Made by a program: the position numbers and the translations under genes | Notes under the pieces: model-generated | What the model saw: only the letters and a program-made list of their open reading frames with translations | What the model was told of the DNA's origin: nothing | Databases searched by the model: none | Assembly (NCBI GenBank): GCA_003566395.1 | Contig: PXDL01000379.1 | Span: forward strand, 1 to 21,784 | Direction: 5' to 3' | Length of the DNA stretch: 21,784 bases | Origin: Balneolia bacterium | GTDB taxonomy: Bacteria > Bacteroidota > Rhodothermia > Balneolales > Cyclonatronaceae | Part shown: positions 1 to 6,873 of the stretch, in pieces | How the letters are laid out: each line of letters starts with the position of its first letter | Position numbering within the stretch: the stretch's first letter is position 1

Positions 1-1742
1 GAAGCTTCTGCATCCTTCAATATGATTCCGGACCCATCAACCGGGCTGTAGGAGTAGGTATCCCCTTCATCCAGCGTATATTCAAACGCGATTAAATTGG
101 CGAACTCTACGTTCTCCGTGCTGTTCTTATAGTGAATCGAACCGTTCTTCAGCTCCAGAGACGCTCTGTTGTTTGTAATTCGGGTACTGCCGGCCTGCTT
201 CTCTTTTTTGATTTCATTCGAAGATTCTTCAGCCACTACGGTGATCATCTCATACCCTGCTGCGGGGAGGTCTGCGCTGCAGATGATGCTGTATCGCCGG
301 CCCCATGTATGCTGTATATACTCCGCCTTCAGAACCGGAGCATTACTCCCTGATATCAAAATCGGTATCTCCTCGCCCCTGCTGTTGAACGCTCTCAGGC
401 TGGTTTCCGGCAGCGTGTACTCCTCCTCCCTGCCGTCCGGATTCCCAAAGTGCACCTCCGTTTCTATTGTATGATTCTCCAGCCTGAACGGATGGGGATT
501 AAACAGAAGGACCCGGCTCTTCTTGCCCGCGGGAAGTTTTGACGCTGCTTTTTGAAAACCTGAAATGGACAACTCTTCCAAAACAGAATCGATCAGCGAA
601 TGTCCAATCTCCATTACCCGCTGAAACTGCACCTCATTTTCGTCGTGAACCGAATCGGTGCTGCAGCCACAAATATCATCATGTGGATGATTTTTCAGGA
701 GCAGCTTCCAGACATGATCCAGAAACCTGCGGTAGTTTTGTGCGTGAGATCCACCTGCCAAAAGAAGCAGTGGCTCCACATATTTTTCGAGCAGAGACTG
801 TGCAGCGTGATTCTGCTGTTTCAGGTAAACCCTCGTCGAGTAGACGCTTGAAAGAATGGGATGATCCGGATTCCCCAGCAGATTTCCCCGGTAAGAGTCC
901 GTGACATCCACTTTTTTCGCCTCATTCATAAAGTCTGAAAAACTTCCGTGCTCAATCTCTACATCGCTGCCGTTTTGATTTAACCCGGCAATCAGCTGCG
1001 GGATTTCAGGCTGTTCCGGCATATGGTCAACGCCGTTATTTAACAGTATCAGCTCCTTAGGGTGAAAATCAGTAAGTACACTTTTGGTCTTCTCTATCGA
1101 TTCCCGCGCTTTGGCTGAGTCGGGTTGATCCACGTCATATCGCCCCTGGATCCCGTCATATCCCAGGGCGGCCGCATTGTAATAGCCGTCGCGAAGATAG
1201 TAGGCCAGTACGGACCCGGTATCGCCGGGACTCTTCCAGTGAAAGAGAAGGGATTTCTTTTCTGCAAGCTCCTCCGGCATTCCCCGCATAAAAATGAAGG
1301 TATCAATATCAAACCCGTTCAGAATTTGTGGGAGCTGAGCAATGTGGCCAAACGGATCGGGCACATATCCGACATCGAGTCCACCGCCAAATTCCCTGCA
1401 CATTCTATCGCCATACTGAAGATTTCTGATGATTGACTCTCCGCTGACCAGGAAAAGATCTGGAAGCACATACCAGGGACCAATGACCAGACGCTTGTTC
1501 CGGATCAAAGCGATCAGCTCCTCCTTTTTTTCAGGTTTGATCTCCAGGTAATCTTCTATTAACACCGTTTGTCCGTCGAGCACAAAGCACTTGAAATTTG
1601 GATCACCGTTCAGAAGCTCTATCACCCGGTCAATAAGCCCAACAAGTCGAAAACGGAATGCCTCAAAGGGAAGGTACCATGCGCGATCCCAGTGTGTATG
1701 AGACACCAGAATCGCTTTCACTTTATCTTTAGTCTTTGCCAT
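1..1742 (-). CDS. GH38-family alpha-mannosidase, 3' part beyond window
   Basis: About 580 residues are readable on the minus strand before the left edge; the frame is still open there, so the C-terminal part is missing. I start it at ATG 1740-1742; an in-frame stop lies 7 codons upstream (1761-1763). The N-terminus reads MAKTKDKVKAILVSHTHWDR, so there is no signal peptide and the enzyme should be cytoplasmic. GH38 hallmarks are clear: HTHWDRAWY at residues 15-23 (H17 and D19 match the family zinc ligands), YVPDPFGH around 126-133 (D129 matches the catalytic nucleophile/zinc ligand), and further on a HPHDDICGCSTDSVH block matching the family's second zinc-histidine region. Family members hydrolyse alpha-mannosidic bonds. 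It is divergent from the sugar-uptake genes and shares their intergenic control region, so it probably cleaves imported mannosides. The family call is firm; the exact linkage or substrate cannot be read from the sequence. Confidence 0.92.
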   Translation of the reverse strand, partial: MAKTKDKVKAILVSHTHWDRAWYLPFEAFRFRLVGLIDRVIELLNGDPNFKCFVLDGQTVLIEDYLEIKPEKKEELIALIRNKRLVIGPWYVLPDLFLVSGESIIRNLQYGDRMCREFGGGLDVGYVPDPFGHIAQLPQILNGFDIDTFIFMRGMPEELAEKKSLLFHWKSPGDTGSVLAYYLRDGYYNAAALGYDGIQGRYDVDQPDSAKARESIEKTKSVLTDFHPKELILLNNGVDHMPEQPEIPQLIAGLNQNGSDVEIEHGSFSDFMNEAKKVDVTDSYRGNLLGNPDHPILSSVYSTRVYLKQQNHAAQSLLEKYVEPLLLLAGGSHAQNYRRFLDHVWKLLLKNHPHDDICGCSTDSVHDENEVQFQRVMEIGHSLIDSVLEELSISGFQKAASKLPAGKKSRVLLFNPHPFRLENHTIETEVHFGNPDGREEEYTLPETSLRAFNSRGEEIPILISGSNAPVLKAEYIQHTWGRRYSIICSADLPAAGYEMITVVAEESSNEIKKEKQAGSTRITNNRASLELKNGSIHYKNSTENVEFANLIAFEYTLDEGDTYSYSPVDGSGIILKDAEA

Positions 1743-1773
1743 TAAAATGATCGCAAGTAGTTAATCGGAATGT

Positions 1774-1787
1774 ATTATGCACATTAT
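1774..1787 (-). promoter_or_regulatory. Operator-like site A (ATAATGTGCATAAT, minus strand)
   Basis: One of three matches in this intergenic region to ATAATGTRCAWAMT, here a near-palindrome (ATAATG-TG-CATAAT, one mismatched pair). It sits just downstream of the predicted minus-strand promoter and 32 bases upstream of the GH38 start, a position suited to repression. On the plus strand the same bases form a 9-bp tandem repeat, ATTATGCAC twice, at 1774-1791. The binding protein is inferred to be the GntR-LacI regulator encoded in the cluster. Confidence 0.5.
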
Positions 1788-1804
1788 GCACTTTTGTTTA
1801 TCGA

Positions 1805-1834
1805 AATCTATTTGATCCCGTATTTCATTGTCAT
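1805..1834 (-). promoter_or_regulatory. Possible promoter for the GH38 gene
   Basis: On the minus strand ATGACA (1829-1834) and TAGATT (1805-1810) are separated by 18 bases, 5/6 and 4/6 matches to the sigma-70 consensus. Transcription would start near 1798, just before operator-like site A. This is pattern matching only. Confidence 0.35.
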
Positions 1835-1860
1835 TTCGGCTTTTAGGGTAAATGAGATCA

Positions 1861-1874
1861 TAAAAGCGCTTTTA
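1861..1874. promoter_or_regulatory. Perfect 14-bp palindrome, LacI/cre-like
   Basis: TAAAAGCGCTTTTA is a perfect inverted repeat with a central CG, the form typical of LacI-family operators (catabolite-responsive elements have the same AAAGCGCTTT core). It lies midway between the two divergent promoters, upstream of both -35 elements. Its sequence differs from the three ATAATGTRCA sites, so it may serve another regulator. Chance occurrence in this AT-rich region cannot be excluded. Confidence 0.4.
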
Positions 1875-1900
1875 AAGTTACATAGCTTTGAAAATTTTCC

Positions 1901-1914
1901 ATAATGTGCAAAAT
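1901..1914 (+). promoter_or_regulatory. Operator-like site B (ATAATGTGCAAAAT)
   Basis: Second copy of the repeated motif, identical to site A over CATAATGTGCA (1900-1910). It ends 6 bases before the -35 element of the plus-strand promoter. Together with site C it brackets that promoter, 72 bases apart, an arrangement compatible with looping or cooperative repression. Confidence 0.5.
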
Positions 1915-1920
1915 ATTTTA

Positions 1921-1949
1921 TTGACAATCTACACGGCTTTAGATATAAT
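1921..1949 (+). promoter_or_regulatory. Consensus sigma-70 promoter of the plus-strand cluster
   Basis: TTGACA at 1921-1926 and TATAAT at 1944-1949 are both perfect consensus hexamers with the ideal 17-base spacer. Transcription should begin near 1956, giving a leader of about 65 bases before the ATG at 2022. Operator-like sites lie immediately upstream (1901-1914) and in the early leader (1973-1986), which suggests a strong promoter held in check by a repressor. The Bacteroidota-type -7 TAnnTTTG element is not present here. Confidence 0.75.
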
Positions 1950-1972
1950 ACAAAAAGTTATCCATAAAGAAC

Positions 1973-1986
1973 ATAATGTACATACT
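1973..1986 (+). promoter_or_regulatory. Operator-like site C (ATAATGTACATACT)
   Basis: Third copy of the motif, preceded by C like the others and containing an ATGTACAT palindromic core. It covers roughly +17 to +30 from the predicted transcription start, where a bound repressor would block initiation or elongation. Confidence 0.5.
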
Positions 1987-2021
1987 TCTTTGTGATCCCT
2001 CAAAACTCAAACTGCCTGTAT

Positions 2022-4169
2022 ATGACAAAAACGATACTTTTCTCTTTCCTTTTATGTATTGCAGCTGCAGAGTTCCTTAACGCTCAATCTCAACCCGTTG
2101 ACAATCTTTACAAGATCGCATTTAACGGAGATGAGGTTACTGTAGATGGTGAACTTACAGACTGGCAAGATGCACAATGGGTCTTCCTCAGTGTGGACCG
2201 ACCAGCTTACGGCATTGATAACCCAACCCAGGATTCAGGTATTTATCCGGCATCCCCGAATGATGCAAGCGGTTGGTTTGCCATGAAGATGGATGATGAG
2301 AATGTCTACTTTGCCGTTCGTGTCCGGGATCAAAACGCACCCCTGTTTAGTGAGGAGGACATCGCCGCAAACCTTGAGCTGTATGATCATTTATCCATCT
2401 TCATGGGGCTCTATGATATTGGAGCAGATGCTTACCACAGTCCCCACGACCGGACTTTTTCAGAAGGATCGGGCATCACCCTTACAGCTCCCGGTAACGG
2501 AAGCTCTGTCATAACCGGCAGCTCCTACAGGATTTCTCCCGACACTGACAACTCAGGCAGAACACTCGGGCCAGACTATCATATCGGAGTCAGGGCTCTC
2601 GATTACACAAATGGTGCCAATCCGGTCACCTACGGGTTCGGATACCTTGATACTGAGCTTGAAGGAACAGAAGTTGGTGTTAAGCTTTGGGATAATGGTA
2701 ACGGCTACAACCTTGAGTGGAAAATCCCCTTCACATCGCTTGCGGGCCAGATCGCTAATCCCGACGGACAGTTTGCCGATTTTAACTGGCCAACATTTTC
2801 GCCCCAGGACGGTCAGTACATCCCGTTTGACGCAACCATTGGCAATGCCAGTGAAATGGTTAACGGCAGCCCCAACACTACATTTCTTCCATTAAGCACC
2901 AACCCCGACCGCGATCGACTCGCTGCCAGCTTCGGGTTCAGGGGAGAAGTTGTGGATATGTCACTCGAGCCTAATAACACTCCGCGATGGACCTACTTTA
3001 TTGACTACAAGGAGGAGCAGGATATTACCATCGATGCAGATTTGAGTGACTGGGACAATGCTCACTTTATGGGCTTCAGTCATGATATTCCAAACTGGGT
3101 ACAGATCCAGGGAACGCCCACCTCAGCTGCAGATTTGAGTGGCTATCTTGCGATTAAGATGGACAAAGAGAATATCTATTTTGGCCTGCGTGTACGAGAC
3201 GAAGGAACACCGATGATCGAAACTCTTGACACGCCTAACCTTGCGTTCAACTACGATCATCTTGGCATGTATCTGGGTCTCTATGATATAAGTGATGTTC
3301 CTTCCAACCCACATGTTGAGGGCCCCGGAGAGTTTGAAATGTACAATTTCAAGTGGCAGGACACCGACTCGGCAAGGGTTGACACGATTGCGTCAACGCG
3401 CACCTACCGTATCGATGATCAATATGATAATATTGAATCGACCCGCGGTGCAGACCACCAAGTGATACTAAGAGCGCTTCCATACGGTACCTCACCGGTT
3501 TTCCCTGAACACTGGAACGGTGGTTATGTTGATACTACTCTGTTCAAGGGCACAGAAGCAGCCGGACGTGTTCTCGATGATGAGACAGGGTATATAATGG
3601 AGTGGAAAATTCCATTTGAAAGCCTGGCAGGTGAAATCAATGCACGAGTGAACCGTCAGGAGTTTAATGGTATAGAGTGGCCGCTATTCGTACCGGAAAA
3701 TGGAAAGACAATATCGTTTGATGCCGACTTAACCGATCGGGATGAATCGGATGGGATCAGGGACCAAAACCGCTTCCTGCGCCTTGGTGATAAACCGGCA
3801 CTTTGGCAGGATTCAAAAAGCTGGAGAATGCGGGGTCAGATCGTGGAAACATTTGAAATGCCGGTATCACTTGAAGAGCCGGGAATTGTGTCGAACGAAC
3901 TGCCTGACTCCCCGACTTTGAGGCAAAATTATCCAAATCCGTTCAACCCGACAACCAGCATCGAGTATATTCTGCCTGAAGCCGGGTTTATGAGTCTGAA
4001 AGTCTACAATATTGTTGGACAGCAGGTTGCAGTCCTCGCTGAGGGACTCAAAAGTGCAGGCTCTCACACTATTATGTTCGATGCTTCGAACCTAAGCAGC
4101 GGAGTTTACATCTACAGGCTCCAAACGGCAAATAGCACTACCACACGCAAGCTTACGCTCATTAAGTAA
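2022..4169 (+). CDS. Secreted tandem CBM9-like protein with T9SS sorting domain
   Basis: I use ATG 2022 rather than the in-frame GTG at 1992, because MTKTILFSFLLCIAAAEFLNAQ is a clean Sec signal peptide start and the longer form would put a polar stretch before it. The 715-residue product holds two homologous halves, about 20-310 and 325-610. Each opens with a V/I-T-V/I-D-x-x-L-x-D-W strand (DGELTDWQDA; DADLSDWDNA) and contains K-M-D-x-E-N-Y-F...R-V-R-D, a YDHL...GLYDI segment and an EWKIPF.SLAG segment, the pattern of CBM9-like/DOMON carbohydrate-binding domains. A T9SS type A sorting domain (QNYPNPFNP...ending KLTLIK) occupies about 620-715. It has no recognisable catalytic domain. As first gene of the cluster it is probably a cell-surface glycan-binding protein, perhaps doing the capture job that SusD/SusE proteins do elsewhere. 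Domain assignment is strong; ligand unknown. Confidence 0.85.
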   Translation: MTKTILFSFLLCIAAAEFLNAQSQPVDNLYKIAFNGDEVTVDGELTDWQDAQWVFLSVDRPAYGIDNPTQDSGIYPASPNDASGWFAMKMDDENVYFAVRVRDQNAPLFSEEDIAANLELYDHLSIFMGLYDIGADAYHSPHDRTFSEGSGITLTAPGNGSSVITGSSYRISPDTDNSGRTLGPDYHIGVRALDYTNGANPVTYGFGYLDTELEGTEVGVKLWDNGNGYNLEWKIPFTSLAGQIANPDGQFADFNWPTFSPQDGQYIPFDATIGNASEMVNGSPNTTFLPLSTNPDRDRLAASFGFRGEVVDMSLEPNNTPRWTYFIDYKEEQDITIDADLSDWDNAHFMGFSHDIPNWVQIQGTPTSAADLSGYLAIKMDKENIYFGLRVRDEGTPMIETLDTPNLAFNYDHLGMYLGLYDISDVPSNPHVEGPGEFEMYNFKWQDTDSARVDTIASTRTYRIDDQYDNIESTRGADHQVILRALPYGTSPVFPEHWNGGYVDTTLFKGTEAAGRVLDDETGYIMEWKIPFESLAGEINARVNRQEFNGIEWPLFVPENGKTISFDADLTDRDESDGIRDQNRFLRLGDKPALWQDSKSWRMRGQIVETFEMPVSLEEPGIVSNELPDSPTLRQNYPNPFNPTTSIEYILPEAGFMSLKVYNIVGQQVAVLAEGLKSAGSHTIMFDASNLSSGVYIYRLQTANSTTTRKLTLIK

Positions 4170-4175
4170 TCCAGT

Positions 4176-4203
4176 CCGGGCAGATACACGTCTGCCCGGT
4201 TTT
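4176..4203 (+). terminator. Intrinsic terminator or attenuating hairpin
   Basis: A perfect 9-bp GC-rich stem (CCGGGCAGA / TCTGCCCGG) with a 6-base loop is followed by TTTT. It starts 6 bases after the CBM9 gene stop and ends 12 bases before the receptor start. The short T-run suggests partial termination, so the first gene may be made in excess over the membrane genes; the hairpin could also protect the 3' end of the upstream message. Confidence 0.7.
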
Positions 4204-4215
4204 AATAAAATCCTT

Positions 4216-6855
4216 ATGAGATTAAAAGCGATTCTCCTTCTACTTTTTGCCATTGCAGCGGGTTCTGCTGTGGCGCAAACTACCGGAAAAATCCAGGGAA
4301 AAGTTGTGGACACCTCAGGCGATCCCCTGCCGGCTGTGAGTATTGTCATTGAAGAGACCAGCCGCGGCACTTCAACTGATGCAAATGGTGAATACTTTAT
4401 ACTAAACGTAAGGCCGGGAACTTACACCGTATATGCGTCAATGGTAGGGTTTGCCCGATCGGTCCGAACCGATGTGCAGGTATCGGTTGACAGAACCACG
4501 ACCATTGATTTTGAGATGTCGGAGGAGGTTTTTGAGGGACAGGAAGTTATTGTAGCTGCCAACAGAAACCTGGTTGTAAGAGATCAAACCTCGGCATCTG
4601 CAAAGATTAGCGGAGATGAAATACTCTCCCTACCGGCTGATAATTTTTTGAGTACAGTAGCTGTGCAGGCCGGAGTGAGCGAAGGCCAGGGTGGTGCGCT
4701 GCATATCCGGGGAGGAAGAACCAGTGAAATCAAATATTACGTAGACGGCGTTGCCGTTTCCAATCCGTTTACCAACACTCTTGCTTCTCCTGTTGAAAAC
4801 ACGGCTGTTCAGGAAGTGGAGGTAATCAGCGGAACCTACAATGCGGAGTATGGACAGGCCAACAGCGGAATCGTAAATATCGTTACACGTGAAGGCGGAA
4901 ACAACTTGGAGGGAAATCTGATTATGAGCACCGGCAGCTATCGTACCGGAAATGAATCGGACTTTTTCGGATTATCAAACACATCACTTACAGGTCAGCA
5001 ATCCTACGAGGGGTCTCTCGCCGGTCCTATTCTCACAGACAGGCTCACCTATTTCACGAACGTTAAATATACCAATAACGAGGGGTGGCTCTTTGGGCGG
5101 AATGTTTTTGCTCCAAGCGACTCATCCGATTTCTCTTCTAATAACCCTGATAACTGGTCACTGGAGGCAACCGGCGATTCATCTTTCGTTTCAATGAATA
5201 GCAGTGAGTCTCTTACAACCATGGGGAAACTCACCTGGCGGATAACACGGGATCTGAAAGTTTCTTACACCTTAACGAGGTCTAATTCAGTGAGCCAGTT
5301 TTACCGGCACCTCTACCGGTTGAACCCTGACTTTATGCCTACCCAGAGAAATCGCTCCTATAATCATCTGTTGGCGGTAAATCACGTACTGAACAATCGT
5401 ACGTTCTACAATCTAAGGCTCACAGCCTACACCACAGATTTTTCACAGTTTGTTTATGAAGATCCCTTTGATGAACGCTACAAGTTTATTGAGGGGCGAG
5501 CCAATCAGCCTGAATTTGTTTTTTCCGTGGGTGGGGTCGACAATTACCACCTGAACCGTTCCAGCACCACTTATGCCGCACGATTTGATATTACCCGTCA
5601 GCTTGGGAATGTTCATCTTGCAAAAGCAGGCGTGGAGTTCAGGTATAACGAACTCGATTTCAGGGAGTTTTTTATCCAGGCCCGAAGGGTCAACAACCTG
5701 GAACGAACCATCCCCCCTCTTTCTTCCCGCCTCCACAACATGTATAACCGCCAGCCGATTGAAGCTGCTGCCTTTATTCAGGATAAAATAGAGATTGGTG
5801 ATCTGATTATTAATGTAGGCCTCCGGTTCGATTATTTTGACGCCCGTTTTAAAGTACCGACCGACCTCCGCGATCCTTCAAATACGAGAGGGGCCCCTGA
5901 AGATGAAGCATTTACAAGTACTTCCCCAAACTGGCAGGTTAGTCCGCGTATCGGTTTTGCTTTTCCAATTTCTGACTACAGCGTTGTGCACGCATCGTAC
6001 GGACAGTTTTTCCAGATACCTGAGTTCAGCCGCCTCTATGAAAATCCTGACTTCCAGGTTGAATCCAGCAATTTTTCGCAGTTCTTGGGAAATGCCGGGA
6101 TCGACCCCCAAAGTTCAACCACCTACGAAATTGGTCTGCAGCAGCAGCTTGGGGAATACTTCGGGTTTGATCTCACCGCCTACTATCGCGATATACGGAA
6201 CCTGATCGGCACAACCCTCTACTCTGCCCGAACCGGCGGCGATACCTGGGGAAGATATGAGAACACTGATTTTGGCAGAGTACGCGGCATCACGCTCTCA
6301 ACGACAATTCGGACGGATATTGGCTTGCGGGGATCTTTGAACTATACGTTTCAGTCCGTTCGCGGCAATGCGAGTGATCCTCGCCAGGCCTTTTTCAATG
6401 CCCAGCAAAACAATGAAACCACAAGAAATCTACTTCCGCTCGACTGGGACCAGCAGCACAATATATCAGGGAATATCACCTATCTCAGAAACAGACTGAC
6501 TGCCGGTATTCTTTCCAGTTTTCATACCGGCTATCCCTTCACGCCACAGGATGAGCAGCGAAATAATATTAACGTCCTTCGGAACCAGGCACGCTTCGGC
6601 CCGGAATTTATCCTTGACTTGCGGGCTGCATATAGACTGCAAATTATCGGGACCGAAACCCAGATCTTTATGGTCGGGAAAAACCTGCTCAATTTCTATC
6701 GAAACGACCGTGAGCCCAAAATTACAAGGCGCGAAATCCAGGCCCACGAAGATAATGGAAATACAAGGATTAACACCCTCACAGATTTCAGAACCAATCC
6801 AATTGTTCAACCCGCTCCAAGGCTCATAAGCCTCGGACTTCAGGTAAAATTTTAA
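4216..6855 (+). CDS. TonB-dependent outer-membrane receptor (no SusD partner)
   Basis: An 879-residue protein with a signal peptide (MRLKAILLLLFAIAAGSAVA). A carboxypeptidase-regulatory-like beta-sandwich follows at about 22-105 (GKIQGKVVDTSGDPLPAVSI... NGEYFILNVRPGTYTV). A plug domain at about 120-235 includes LHIRGGRTSEIKYYVDG and the AEYGQANSGIVNIVTREGG stretch. The remainder is a beta-barrel of alternating aromatic strands ending in LGLQVKF, with the terminal Phe expected for BAM insertion. Such receptors import substrates across the outer membrane using TonB energy. The layout is that of SusC-related receptors, but no SusD gene follows; the next genes encode a large secreted protein and a PorV-like barrel. 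Context argues for oligosaccharide uptake, although the sequence itself does not name the substrate. Confidence 0.93.
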   Translation: MRLKAILLLLFAIAAGSAVAQTTGKIQGKVVDTSGDPLPAVSIVIEETSRGTSTDANGEYFILNVRPGTYTVYASMVGFARSVRTDVQVSVDRTTTIDFEMSEEVFEGQEVIVAANRNLVVRDQTSASAKISGDEILSLPADNFLSTVAVQAGVSEGQGGALHIRGGRTSEIKYYVDGVAVSNPFTNTLASPVENTAVQEVEVISGTYNAEYGQANSGIVNIVTREGGNNLEGNLIMSTGSYRTGNESDFFGLSNTSLTGQQSYEGSLAGPILTDRLTYFTNVKYTNNEGWLFGRNVFAPSDSSDFSSNNPDNWSLEATGDSSFVSMNSSESLTTMGKLTWRITRDLKVSYTLTRSNSVSQFYRHLYRLNPDFMPTQRNRSYNHLLAVNHVLNNRTFYNLRLTAYTTDFSQFVYEDPFDERYKFIEGRANQPEFVFSVGGVDNYHLNRSSTTYAARFDITRQLGNVHLAKAGVEFRYNELDFREFFIQARRVNNLERTIPPLSSRLHNMYNRQPIEAAAFIQDKIEIGDLIINVGLRFDYFDARFKVPTDLRDPSNTRGAPEDEAFTSTSPNWQVSPRIGFAFPISDYSVVHASYGQFFQIPEFSRLYENPDFQVESSNFSQFLGNAGIDPQSSTTYEIGLQQQLGEYFGFDLTAYYRDIRNLIGTTLYSARTGGDTWGRYENTDFGRVRGITLSTTIRTDIGLRGSLNYTFQSVRGNASDPRQAFFNAQQNNETTRNLLPLDWDQQHNISGNITYLRNRLTAGILSSFHTGYPFTPQDEQRNNINVLRNQARFGPEFILDLRAAYRLQIIGTETQIFMVGKNLLNFYRNDREPKITRREIQAHEDNGNTRINTLTDFRTNPIVQPAPRLISLGLQVKF

Positions 6856-6873
6856 CGCTGATGGTTTATTTAG

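Noticed and set aside
132..1436. Several plus-strand open frames of 72 to 121 codons
   Set aside because: All are antisense to the GH38 gene, whose motifs are unmistakable; the plus frames show no protein-like features.
1992..2021. Longer GTG start of the CBM9 protein
   Set aside because: It would place ten polar residues before an otherwise clean signal peptide and overlaps operator-like leader sequence; ATG 2022 fits better.
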